DNA of 32,498 nt from Vibrio sp. 99-70-13A1 (GTDB lineage Bacteria > Pseudomonadota > Gammaproteobacteria > Enterobacterales > Vibrionaceae), in contig NZ_VTXD01000046.1 in the NCBI RefSeq assembly GCF_013114625.1, positions 1-32,498 of the forward strand, in the 5' to 3' direction. This document shows, one piece after another, positions 25,087 through 32,498 of this stretch. The translations under genes were made by a program, and so were the position numbers. Numbering within the stretch: the first letter of the stretch is position 1; each line of letters begins with the position of its first letter. The notes under the pieces were generated by a model. The model was not told where the DNA came from. It worked only from the letters and a program-made list of their open reading frames with translations, and ran no database searches.

Positions 25087-25698
25087 GTGAAAAAACTGAT
25101 TTGCATGGTTTTGTTTACAATGCTTGCAGCTCCAGCTGCATTCGCTCAAGATCGTTATATCGCTGACAAACTTTTTACTTACATGCACTCTGGGCCAAAC
25201 AATACTTATCGTATTATCGGTAGTATTGATGCTGGAGAGAAAATTAAGCTACTGCAAGCGAACAAAAAAACTGGATACAGTGAGGTTCTTGATAACCGAG
25301 GCCGTAAAGGTTGGGTTGAAAGTAAGTTTGTTAGCCGTCAAGAAAGCATGGTATTACGCTTACCTAGAATTGAAAAAGAGTTAGCGGATGTGAAAGCAAA
25401 ACTAGCAAATGCTCGTCAGAGTGCTGATAGCGAAAAAGCAGGTTTAGCAAGTTCACTCGATTCACGTAACAAGCAAATCTCAGAGCTTGAGCAAAACTAC
25501 AGTGAGATTAGCCAACAGCTTACTTCATCTCAAACTGAGAACCGCGAATTGCGCGCGAAAATCGACACTCAAAAAGATGATTTGTTGCTTAAATACTTTA
25601 TGTATGGCGGTGGTGTAGCGGGTATTGGTCTTCTGTTTGGTCTGCTGTTACCACATATCATTCCACGCCGTAAGAAGTCACCAAACGGCTGGTCTTAA
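25087..25698 (+). CDS. ygiM: SH3-domain protein of YgiM/TIGR04211 family
   Basis: This exported membrane-anchored protein has 203 residues. A signal peptide (MKKLICMVLFTMLAAPAAFA) is followed by a bacterial SH3 domain, about residues 22-88 (TYMHSGPNNTYRIIGSIDAG, then GRKGWVESKFVS). A coiled coil spans about 90-165, and one membrane helix lies near 168-190, ending in the basic tail PRRKKSPNGWS. Bacterial SH3 domains often bind cell-wall peptides, so a periplasmic domain anchored by the C-terminal helix is likely. E. coli ygiM lies directly beside cca; here gspB and gspA intervene. Its exact role is unknown. Confidence 0.9.
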   Translation: MKKLICMVLFTMLAAPAAFAQDRYIADKLFTYMHSGPNNTYRIIGSIDAGEKIKLLQANKKTGYSEVLDNRGRKGWVESKFVSRQESMVLRLPRIEKELADVKAKLANARQSADSEKAGLASSLDSRNKQISELEQNYSEISQQLTSSQTENRELRAKIDTQKDDLLLKYFMYGGGVAGIGLLFGLLLPHIIPRRKKSPNGWS

Positions 25699-25758
25699 AC
25701 GCTAACCAACCTAAGCTAGAATTGAGTTAATAAATCAAGTAACAGGCACAGAATAAGC

Positions 25759-25788
25759 AAAAGGGGCACATTGATATGTGCCCCTTTT
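25759..25788. terminator. Bidirectional terminator between ygiM and gspB
   Basis: AAAAGGGGCACAT (25759-25771) and ATGTGCCCCTTTT (25776-25788) form a perfect 13-bp stem with loop TGAT, usable from both sides. Confidence 0.92.
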
Positions 25789-25855
25789 CTATACGTAAAA
25801 TATATCTCTAGTCTGTAGCTATCTTAAGACGGTCTCACGAGCCATATCCAAAACT

Positions 25856-26752
25856 CTATCCCTGCCACTCATACAAGGCTGGAACTTCAATGAGCTCATC
25901 CTGAAACTCGACAATAATTGATTGAGGTTTTATTTCGATTAATTGAACACCATTAGTGATCCAGTCACCTAAATATCTATCTTGACCATTTATCTTCACC
26001 CAGCGCTTTGCTTGGTTACTTGAATACATGTGGGTTTGTAGATTCAATTTAGGTAAGGAGCCAGAGAAAAGGTGAGTATTTGACTCAAGATCAATCGCAC
26101 CACTTTCTGCATTTCCATTACCTTGGCGATTGAGCACATCACTGTTATTCGTTGAGTCTTGTAAAATAGATTCAATAGTCAGCGCTAATTCAGGCGAAAA
26201 CTCGGTTAAGTCGATATCCCCTAAATCTAACTCAGGTTCACTTGGCTCAATAAGTATGGGTTTAGAACTATGAATTACTTGCTGCTGCTCTGTTTCAAAT
26301 ACTCTTTGAGGTTCAACTTGAACCATTACTTGAGAGCTTTCCTGTAAATTATTGTCATCCCGCTTAGTTGTCGCTCTGGATACAAGACTCGCTTCTGAGT
26401 ATTCAATTTGACGAATCAATGGTTTCAGATCCTTAGATAACATTGCAGGACGAACCGAAAATAAAGAGGCAACGGCAGGCTCAACACTCATCTGTTGTAA
26501 TTGAGGCTCTCCTACCTCAACTTCCATCGTCTGAACTCTATCTTCTTGCCATTGATAATACAGCGCTCCAACAACGAATAAAGAAGGCACTACGATTAAC
26601 GAACATAGCAAAAGCACGGATGATTTTTTATTAGACTGAATTGAAGAAGCACCAAACTGATTCACTTGCTCACCAGTTGAATAGAAAGTTGATTGCTGAA
26701 GCCCTGGTTTTTGTAATTCTGATTGCTTTAACGCATCCATAATCTGAGACAT
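25856..26752 (-). CDS. gspB: Type II secretion assembly protein GspB/ExeB
   Basis: GspB (ExeB) partners GspA (ExeA) to place the secretin of the type II secretion system in the outer membrane. The 298-residue protein opens with the family motif MSQIMDALKQSEL in the cytoplasm. A membrane helix spans about residues 43-68, followed by a low-complexity, Glu/Gln/Ser-rich periplasmic linker. The conserved C-terminal GspB domain comes last (WVKINGQDRYLGDWITNGVQ, then ELIEVPALYEWQG). Its ATG overlaps the gspA stop by one base (TAATG), so the two are translationally coupled. The linker has little conservation and accounts for much of the length. Confidence 0.92.
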   Translation of the reverse strand: MSQIMDALKQSELQKPGLQQSTFYSTGEQVNQFGASSIQSNKKSSVLLLCSLIVVPSLFVVGALYYQWQEDRVQTMEVEVGEPQLQQMSVEPAVASLFSVRPAMLSKDLKPLIRQIEYSEASLVSRATTKRDDNNLQESSQVMVQVEPQRVFETEQQQVIHSSKPILIEPSEPELDLGDIDLTEFSPELALTIESILQDSTNNSDVLNRQGNGNAESGAIDLESNTHLFSGSLPKLNLQTHMYSSNQAKRWVKINGQDRYLGDWITNGVQLIEIKPQSIIVEFQDELIEVPALYEWQG

Positions 26753-28410
26753 TACTTAGGTTCTCCAGGGTTAGTAGCCAACACTGGGGCGTCTAATTGA
26801 GTCAGTTTTTGTAACCGAGCTAAAGTTCGGCTACCTGCAATTCCGTCAACCGTCATACCTTGCCAGCTCTGAAAAGCTGCAACCTTAGACTTTAATTCTT
26901 CATCAAACACATCACCGCCCGATACATCTTCACCTAGAGCCTCTGAGAGCAATAAGTCCAACATTGTGACTGCCTCTCCTTGGTAACCATATTTTAGAGT
27001 TTGCCTTAAAGGCTGCTTCCAAATAGCCACATAGTCTCCACGCCATAATTCATTGAGAACATCTATAGGCAGTTGTACCAGTTGATCGCGAATGAGTAGT
27101 TCAACTGAATCTGATGATGCGCTGTAAAGTACACCAAATAGAGGGTTTTGGTTGAGTTCAAGATTTAGCACGACAGGGACGTTCGCGTTGATTAACTCAC
27201 TTAACGTCGCTTTCTGCTGATGACAAGTAAACTCACTCTGTGGCTCACTTAGGCAGAGTCCATCTCGTACTGAAGATTTGTATCCCCACAACCTATATAA
27301 GCTCTGTATCGCTATAGAGCGCTGCTTTCCAGCACTTAAAGCCTCTTTAACATCGTCAGGTATACCATTATCTTTTTGTACCGCTATTACAGATCTAGCA
27401 GCAATTTCGACTTCCGGCACATCAGCTATTTCGGCTTGGTTGAAAGGGAGCTTTTCAAAATACTGGGGGCTATAAATATACGCTCCATAAGCTAATCCTA
27501 AACCACATAAAGCTGCAGCTATTTGATTCACCCATTTAGGAAGTCCATATGTACGGGTTACTTGTGGAGAATGATAAACCTCAGCTTGGAATGACATAAC
27601 CTGCTGACAAGCACGTTGAACCGTATTGTTAGGAATAGACCGATTTCGTCCCGATGAAGCCTCACCTGCATGAAAGCTTAACTGTAATGCTTTATCGCAA
27701 ACCAAATTAATCAGACGCGGGATACCATGAGTATGCAGGGCAATGATCTTTATTGACGAATTCGTAAAAAGCATGTCGCTACCGCCCGCCATTTCGAGAC
27801 GGAAAGCTATATATTTACCTGTTTCTTCAACATTGAGAGGCAACAAATGATAACGACCAGTAATTCGTTGGGCTAGTTGGCGTAACTGAGTGGTTTGTAA
27901 ATGCTGTTGTAATTCAGGCTGACCCACTAAGAGAACTTTCAATAGCTTTCTATGGTCTGTTTCTAAGTTAGTAAGCAACCGCAACTGTTCTAAGACATCC
28001 GCAGCAAGATGCTGCGCTTCATCAATAACAAGAAGGGTCTGAATATCTTGAGCATGATTATCGAGTAGAAACTGGTGTATAGCCTGGCTAAGCTGTTTCA
28101 GTGATGCTTGTTCTGGATATAAAACGTCAAACTCATCACAAATAGCTTCTAGCAAGTCAGTGTTAGAAAAAGTCGGGTTTAAAATTAGCCCTGCACAAGT
28201 ATCTTCATCCAACCCTGTTAGCATTGCTTTCGCTACAGTCGTCTTACCGGTCCCTACTTCGCCAGTAAGCATGGCAAAGCCTCCACCTTCCCCTAAACCT
28301 GCCTGTAAATTTTGCATCGCCTCTTGATGGCGTTGACTCAGAAACAGATAGCGAGAATTTGGTACAATCGAAAATGGCATCTCTACGAAGCCAAAATATT
28401 CCTTATACAT
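26752..28410 (-). CDS. gspA: Type II secretion assembly ATPase GspA/ExeA
   Basis: GspA (ExeA) is an inner-membrane ATPase that binds peptidoglycan and, with GspB, helps the type II secretin assemble through the wall. The 552-residue protein starts MYKEYFGFVEMPFSIVPNSR, as in this AAA family. Walker A is GEVGTGKTT (50-58) and Walker B is LLVIDEAQ (126-133). One membrane helix lies near 292-312. A periplasmic C39-peptidase-like region follows (GYKSSVRDGLCLSEPQSE to RGDYVAIWKQP). A peptidoglycan-binding domain near 480-545 ends the protein (FDEELKSKVAAFQSWQGMTV, then DGIAGSRTLARLQKL). The other type II genes are not in the window. It is divergent from cca, with 83 bp between them. Confidence 0.94.
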   Translation of the reverse strand: MYKEYFGFVEMPFSIVPNSRYLFLSQRHQEAMQNLQAGLGEGGGFAMLTGEVGTGKTTVAKAMLTGLDEDTCAGLILNPTFSNTDLLEAICDEFDVLYPEQASLKQLSQAIHQFLLDNHAQDIQTLLVIDEAQHLAADVLEQLRLLTNLETDHRKLLKVLLVGQPELQQHLQTTQLRQLAQRITGRYHLLPLNVEETGKYIAFRLEMAGGSDMLFTNSSIKIIALHTHGIPRLINLVCDKALQLSFHAGEASSGRNRSIPNNTVQRACQQVMSFQAEVYHSPQVTRTYGLPKWVNQIAAALCGLGLAYGAYIYSPQYFEKLPFNQAEIADVPEVEIAARSVIAVQKDNGIPDDVKEALSAGKQRSIAIQSLYRLWGYKSSVRDGLCLSEPQSEFTCHQQKATLSELINANVPVVLNLELNQNPLFGVLYSASSDSVELLIRDQLVQLPIDVLNELWRGDYVAIWKQPLRQTLKYGYQGEAVTMLDLLLSEALGEDVSGGDVFDEELKSKVAAFQSWQGMTVDGIAGSRTLARLQKLTQLDAPVLATNPGEPK

Positions 28411-28493
28411 GTGCAGCCCTATAATTACGATTATGGCAAAGTACCACTGCGCACGATAAAGTCCAGCAGTGATAAAAATTTCGAGGTGTTAGC

Positions 28494-29744
28494 TTGCAAA
28501 TTAAAGACAACGTGCAAAAAAATAAGCCATTACAAAGGTACCTCGTGGGTGGTGCCGTTCGCGATAAACTTCTTAGTATTGAATGTAAGGATCAAGACTG
28601 GGTTGTAGTAGGCAGCACACCGAAAGAAATGGAATCATTAGGTTTCACAGCGGTTGGAAAAGACTTTCCTGTATTCTTACACCCCAAAACTAAACAAGAG
28701 CATGCATTAGCGCGTACCGAGCGAAAGTCAGGCACAGGTTACACCGGGTTCGAATGTCATTTCGCCCCTGATGTAAGCTTAGAAGAAGACCTCATGCGTA
28801 GAGATTTAACAATCAATGCGATAGCTCAGGATGAAAATGGAGTCATCTATGACCCTTACAATGGACAGCAAGACCTCAAAGACAGAGTTCTCAGGCATGT
28901 ATCAGATGCATTCATTGAAGACCCTCTAAGAGTACTCCGCGTTGCTCGATTCGCGGCTAAGCTACATCATTTGGGCTTTACCGTTGCTAAAGAAACATTA
29001 TCCCTCATGAAAGCTATAGCTGACTCAGGAGAGCTTGCGCATTTAACCCCTGAGCGTGTTTGGCAAGAATGGCATAAATCATTAAGTTCGCCTCACCCAG
29101 AAATTTTCATTTCTACCTTGAGGGAATGCGAAGCTCTTAAAATTGTTTTACCTGAGCTAGATGCATTATTTGGAGTTCCTCAACCAGAAAAATGGCACCC
29201 TGAAATCGATACTGGAATCCATACATTAATGGTGGCTCAACAAGCTGCGATCTTAAGCCCATCATTACCAGTCAGGTTTGCAGCCCAGGTTCACGACTTA
29301 GGTAAAGGGGTTACCCCCGAATCTGAATGGCCTAGCCATAAAATGCATTGCCACACAGGCCTGAAAATCATTAAACAACTTTGTGAAAGAATCCGTATTC
29401 CAAACGAGTTCAAAGATCTCGCTCTGCTTGTTTGCGAGCAGCACTCGAACATCCATAGAGCAGGAGAACTAAAACCAGCTACTTTCCTTAAAGTGCTGAA
29501 TAAATTAGATGTATGGAGAAAGCCCGAACGGCTGAACGATATCCTTCTATGCTGCCAAGCTGATCATGCAGGAAGAAAGGGGCTAGAAAAAGAGTCATAC
29601 CCACAAAAAAGACGCTTCGAAATTGCGTATCAAGCAGCTTTAGCAGTACAAGTGAAAAGTATTATTGACGACGGATTTAAAGGTAAAGATATCCGAATAG
29701 AGCAAGAAAGGCGTCGTATTGAAGCGATCCAAGCAACTTTATAA
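28494..29744 (+). CDS. cca: CCA-adding enzyme (tRNA nucleotidyltransferase), multifunctional
   Basis: Cca builds or repairs the 3' CCA end of tRNAs. The gammaproteobacterial form also has an HD phosphohydrolase domain. The class II head shows YLVGGAVRDKLL at residues 16-27 and the catalytic Asp pair in CKDQDWVVVG near 32-41. ALARTERKSGTGYTGF and RRDLTINAIA follow. DPLRVLRVARFAAKL marks the neck domain, and VHDLGKGVTPESEWP near 268 the HD domain. At 416 residues it is complete. The start is TTG at 28494 with GAGGTG five bases upstream. Compared with E. coli Cca, about 13 polar residues (KDNVQKNKPLQR) are inserted before YLVGGAVRD. A GTG at 28512 could give a shorter form. Confidence 0.95.
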   Translation: MQIKDNVQKNKPLQRYLVGGAVRDKLLSIECKDQDWVVVGSTPKEMESLGFTAVGKDFPVFLHPKTKQEHALARTERKSGTGYTGFECHFAPDVSLEEDLMRRDLTINAIAQDENGVIYDPYNGQQDLKDRVLRHVSDAFIEDPLRVLRVARFAAKLHHLGFTVAKETLSLMKAIADSGELAHLTPERVWQEWHKSLSSPHPEIFISTLRECEALKIVLPELDALFGVPQPEKWHPEIDTGIHTLMVAQQAAILSPSLPVRFAAQVHDLGKGVTPESEWPSHKMHCHTGLKIIKQLCERIRIPNEFKDLALLVCEQHSNIHRAGELKPATFLKVLNKLDVWRKPERLNDILLCCQADHAGRKGLEKESYPQKRRFEIAYQAALAVQVKSIIDDGFKGKDIRIEQERRRIEAIQATL

Positions 29745-30060
29745 AGGGATTGCATTAGATAGGAGGCAAACCCCATTTGATGTTTCAGCTAATAAGCCCC
29801 TAAGGTATTACAAGTTCATTTGAATTTAGATAAACATATATTTAGGAGCAAGACTCGATCTTCAAGATGCCATCGGCTTTAAAAGAAAAGTAACACATTT
29901 CCATAGGTGCTTTTTTTATATCTTCGTCGTTTTCACTAAGTTAATCGCAGACATTGATTTTATTGGGTCATACTGACTAACGCTTTTCTATACAAAATGA
30001 ATAAAAACACCCCATTAAGTATAGAAAAACATCAAACGATACTTTTTTTGCAATTTAAAG
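29745..30060. other. Intergenic region between cca and the tRNA operon
   Basis: No convincing gene is present in this stretch of just over 300 bases. It is very AT-rich and has poly-T runs at about 29911-29917 and 30043-30049. A perfect 10-bp inverted repeat (29984-29993 with 30019-30028) is the main structure, and the tRNA promoter follows directly. I see no clear cca terminator. Confidence 0.5.
29984..30028. repeat. Inverted repeat upstream of the tRNA promoter
   Basis: TTTTCTATAC (29984-29993) and GTATAGAAAA (30019-30028) are perfect inverted repeats with a 25-bp spacer. The spacer itself can add an AATG/CATT pair. The repeat ends about 30 bp upstream of the tRNA operon's -35 element. Confidence 0.6.
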
Positions 30061-30089
30061 TTGACCAGAAAGCCGAAAACGCGTTTAAT
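30061..30089 (+). promoter_or_regulatory. Promoter of the tRNA operon
   Basis: TTGACC (30061-30066) and TTTAAT (30084-30089) are separated by an ideal 17-bp spacer, about 10 bp before the first tRNA. An A/T-rich stretch upstream could act as an UP element. Confidence 0.8.
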
Positions 30090-30099
30090 ACACCTCGTC

Positions 30100-30175
30100 G
30101 CCCGGATAGCTCAGTCGGTAGAGCAGAGGATTGAAAATCCTCGTGTCGGTGGTTCGATTCCGCCTCCGGGCACCA
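30100..30175 (+). tRNA. tRNA-Phe (anticodon GAA)
   Basis: The 76-nt cloverleaf is complete, with acceptor GCCCGGA/TCCGGGC, T-loop GGTTCGATTCC and encoded CCA. The anticodon loop holds GAA. It is the first gene of a five-tRNA operon. Confidence 0.97.
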
Positions 30176-30231
30176 CAATTTATTTGTTGGTGTCCTAGAC
30201 AACAACAGTAAAGCACAAAGAAATATTACGT

Positions 30232-30307
<76 letters not shown>

Positions 30308-30331
30308 TTTCTTTTAAGCTTTAAGAATAAT

Positions 30332-30407
30332 TCCCCTTTAGTTCAGTTGGTAGAACGGCGGACTGTTAATCCGTATGTCGCAAGTTCAAGTCTTGCAAGG
30401 GGAGCCA
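30332..30407 (+). tRNA. tRNA-Asn (anticodon GTT), copy 1
   Basis: A 76-nt cloverleaf with acceptor TCCCCTT/AAGGGGA, anticodon GTT within GACTGTTAATC, and encoded CCA (GCCA end). Confidence 0.97.
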
Positions 30408-30443
30408 AGTTCATCATTAAGCATTAGCTTTTTGATTTATGAT

Positions 30444-30519
<76 letters not shown>

Positions 30520-30548
30520 TTCTCTTGATTAGAGGCTAAACCATCAAT

Positions 30549-30624
30549 TCCCCTTTAGTTCAGTTGGTAGAACGGCGGACTGTTAATCCGTATGTCGCAA
30601 GTTCAAGTCTTGCAAGGGGAGCCA
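30549..30624 (+). tRNA. tRNA-Asn (anticodon GTT), copy 2
   Basis: Identical to the copy at 30332-30407 over 76 nt. It is the last gene of the operon and is followed directly by a terminator. Confidence 0.97.
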
Positions 30625-30630
30625 ATTAAA

Positions 30631-30659
30631 AAAGGCCGCATCGTTGATGCGGTCTTTTT
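30631..30659 (+). terminator. Terminator of the tRNA operon
   Basis: AAAGGCCGCATC (30631-30642) pairs with GATGCGGTCTTT (30646-30657), with one G-T wobble and loop GTT, followed by more T. Confidence 0.9.
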
Positions 30660-30750
30660 GCATTTCAAAACCCAAGTTTTATACTAACATCTCCATTAAA
30701 CTCAAAGATCACTGCATTTCTATTATCTCAAGCAATACCAATTCCATTAA

Positions 30751-31620
30751 TTAACCTATTAATCGAGTCCAATCACCAAAGCTGAGAGATTAGACTCTGC
30801 GTTTATCTTCACAAAAGCGATTCCAATCATGCACACTGAGTTCACTATATCGATATAGTTTACAAAACACCTACTCGCAAAGCCATTACCAAACTTGCTC
30901 TATCGAGTTGAATTCTGGTGAATATGGCGGGATATAGATTATCGTGATGTTCTTAAAGTAATTGACTAAGTGTGCTTGATACCAGGTAGCTTGATCCATA
31001 AATCACAGAATGCTTACCAGCAGGTGTCGCCGTTGAGATCAACTCAAGGTGCTTCGTCACTGCTTCCATGTTACTTAGCGGAGAAACCATCGCTTCAGCT
31101 TCATCCGTAATGGTACAAGCAAATAAGCGAGCTCAAATAGTTGCTGTTGAATGGCTCTAGACCGAGTTCGTTTTTCAGCTAAAATCTTCGTTGTGGTATT
31201 GCGTTGACCAAATTTCGCTTCTTCTTAAAACCAAACAAGCACTACTTGTAAGTAGATATATCCAGGGGTCTTAAGGATCGTGTCTATTGGGGGATTTTTT
31301 AAAAGATTCTTGGGTTTCTTTTGATTGTTTTGGGTGCTTTAGAACGTGTAGTCATCCAGCTCAAGTTAAATTCATGCCATAAGCGGTATACACCGAGTAG
31401 CTGGTAAGAAACGTCAAATTAATCAAAGATGAGTGTACGATATCACTTCCTTGCAAGCGCCCACCTTCAGGTTTTCTCGCGTTTGAAGTGACGTATTCTT
31501 TAAGGTGCTTTTTTCTCAACAGTTAGTCTGGATGATCTTCCGGTATGATACTATCAGCTAGCCCTTCAACACCAAATATCACACTTGATAGGCTCTACAG
31601 TGACGCATAAAGCGCAATTA
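30751..31620 (-). pseudogene. Decayed IS630-family transposase
   Basis: Minus-strand translation in changing frames gives fragments in the order of an IS630 DDE transposase. VEGLADS (about 31550-31571) is the end of the helix-turn-helix part. ARKPEGGRL follows at about 31460-31490, then YRLWHEF and HPKQSKETQESFKKS. EEAKFGQRNTTT (about 31193-31225) and TDEAEAMVSPLSNMEAVTKH come next. MDQATWYQAHLVNYF and IYIPPYSPEFNSIEQVW (30889-30939) carry the second Asp and the Glu of the triad. The gene ends near GDWTRLIG and a stop at 30751-30753. Many frameshifts and stops are visible, such as TAA at 31523-31525. The N-terminal helix-turn-helix is mostly missing, so it cannot be active. Confidence 0.85.
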
Positions 31621-31944
31621 AAGCTGCTAAAGGAATTGTAGAATGAGGAGGTGCAATACATCAAAAAAGCTTATACAACCAAACTATGGAATTCTAGAGT
31701 ACTGCTAACCTGCGAAAAGTTGGGCTTATTGGCTAGTGCAGGACCGATGAATTAAATAAAGATGAATATACTCTGATGCCTAGACTTGATTCTCCAGCTT
31801 TAAAGTGAAGTAAGCTCAACACATCTAAATAGACGATTAAGAAAAATACTTGTCACTAGAAAATAGGTAGAAACACTACCTGAAATGCCTCCAGGAGAGT
31901 ATTAAACCTATGAGAATCTATAGAAAGATAAACTAAAACATGCA
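31621..31944. other. Non-coding remnant DNA between IS630 relic and rRNA operon
   Basis: About 320 bases show no coding pattern I can recognise. Part may be the eroded 5' end of the IS630 element. A small perfect hairpin, AGGTAG/CTACCT with loop AAACA, lies at 31865-31881. Confidence 0.45.
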
Positions 31945-31976
31945 AAAAAGCCCTGCTATTTCTAGCAGGGCTTTTT
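31945..31976 (-). terminator. Terminator of the rRNA operon
   Basis: AAAAAGCCCTGCTA (31945-31958) and TAGCAGGGCTTTTT (31963-31976) form a perfect 14-bp stem. On the minus strand it ends in a T-run just after tRNA-Asp. Confidence 0.93.
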
Positions 31977-31982
31977 AATAAG

Positions 31983-32059
31983 TGGCGGAGTGGACGGGAC
32001 TCGAACCCGCGACCCCCGGCGTGACAGGCCGGTATTCTAACCAACTGAACTACCACTCC
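31983..32059 (-). tRNA. tRNA-Asp (anticodon GTC)
   Basis: A 77-nt cloverleaf on the minus strand, with acceptor GGAGTGG/CCACTCC, anticodon GTC within CCTGTCACG, T-loop GGTTCGAGTCC and encoded CCA. It is the last gene of the rRNA operon. A short open frame crossing it is not a gene. Confidence 0.97.
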
Positions 32060-32089
32060 GCAGTGTCTATTCAGCTTAAAGCAATTTGA

Positions 32090-32206
32090 GCCTGACGATG
32101 TCCTACTCTCACATGGGGAAACCCCACACTACCATCGGCGCTATTGTGTTTCACTTCTGAGTTCGGCATGGAATCAGGTGGGTCCACAATGCTATGGTCG
32201 TCAAAC
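32090..32206 (-). rRNA. rrf: 5S rRNA, distal copy
   Basis: About 117 nt on the minus strand match bacterial 5S rRNA, with the near-universal CCGAACTCAGAAGTGAAAC and GCGCCGATGGTAGTGTGGGG. The ends pair (TTTGACGA with TCGTCAGG), which sets the boundaries to within a base or two. It is the second of two 5S genes in this operon, separated by a tRNA-Thr, an arrangement also known from E. coli rrnD. Confidence 0.95.
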
Positions 32207-32247
32207 AAATTCTGTTGTTAACTTGATTAATCAAATCAACTAAATAC

Positions 32248-32324
32248 TGGTGCTGATACCCAGACTCGAACTGGGGACCTCACCCTTACCAAGGGTGCGC
32301 TCTACCGGGCTGAGCTATATCAGC
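32248..32324 (-). tRNA. tRNA-Thr (anticodon GGT)
   Basis: A 77-nt cloverleaf on the minus strand, with acceptor GCTGATA/TATCAGC, anticodon GGT within CTTGGTAAG, T-loop AGTTCGAGTCT and encoded CCA. It lies between two 5S genes. Confidence 0.96.
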
Positions 32325-32395
32325 AATTCAGGAGCCGTTTAAAGACGATTCTGAAAACTTTTGTATTCACTTTTTAAAGTGAAGATAAATTTGGA

Positions 32396-32498
32396 GCCTG
32401 GCGATGTCCTACTCTCACATGGGGAAACCCCACACTACCATCGGCGCTATTGTGTTTCACTTCTGAGTTCGGCATGGGATCAGGTGGGTCCACAATGC
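32396..32498 (-). rRNA. rrf: 5S rRNA, proximal copy, 5' end outside window
   Basis: The last 103 bases are the 3' part of a second 5S gene on the minus strand. It differs from the distal copy at two visible sites (plus-strand G at 32401 against A at 32095, and G at 32478 against A at 32172). The rest of the gene, and presumably 23S and 16S, lie beyond the right edge. Confidence 0.95.

Noticed and set aside
31856..32056. Minus-strand 66-codon open frame
   Set aside because: It runs through tRNA-Asp and the rRNA operon terminator, so it is not a gene.

Overview
The window is a stretch of ordinary core chromosome from an AT-rich gammaproteobacterium of the family Vibrionaceae, most likely the Aliivibrio branch. 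Evidence for this is the divergent tkt/metK pair followed by sprT and endA, the parC-parE-yqiA-cpdA-yqiB-nudF/tolC block, a paired pit accessory gene and pit transporter, gspA/gspB beside cca, and 5S genes of Vibrio type. The genus is an inference; no species is claimed.

Layout. (1) 1-1251: leftward transketolase gene running off the window, broken by an internal deletion of about 86 bp. (2) 1252-2845: control region with two PurR/LacI-type palindromes and a MetJ operator, then metK. (3) 3254-5550: a DUF2189 membrane protein, sprT and periplasmic endonuclease endA. (4) 5683-12622: leftward nudF-yqiB-cpdA-yqiA-parE-parC cluster, with a strong palindrome ahead of parE; tolC diverges from nudF. 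(5) 14327-22617: leftward hldE, glnE and ygiF. A chemoreceptor with almost no periplasmic sensor and a divergent voltage-gated-type potassium channel sit between glnE and ygiF. (6) 22823-25698: pit accessory protein, pit and the SH3 protein ygiM. (7) 25856-29744: leftward gspA-gspB and the divergent CCA-adding enzyme. (8) 30100-30624: tRNA operon Phe-Thr-Asn-Thr-Asn. (9) 30751-31620: decayed IS630-family transposase. (10) 31945-32498: the 3' end of a leftward rRNA operon, read as 5S, tRNA-Thr(GGT), 5S, tRNA-Asp(GTC), terminator.

The genes serve central metabolism (metK, tkt), chromosome decatenation (parC/parE), cAMP and nucleotide housekeeping (cpdA, nudF), envelope biogenesis and export (hldE, tolC, gspAB), nitrogen control (glnE), phosphate handling (pit pair, ygiF) and tRNA supply (cca, tRNAs). 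Most transcription units end in clear intrinsic terminators, several shared by convergent genes.

I found no defence system, CRISPR array, prophage or new multi-gene system. The points most worth checking are the broken transketolase gene, the palindrome ahead of parE, the paired LacI-type operators between tkt and metK, the chemoreceptor/potassium-channel pair, and unusual translation-start contexts for endA and sprT.
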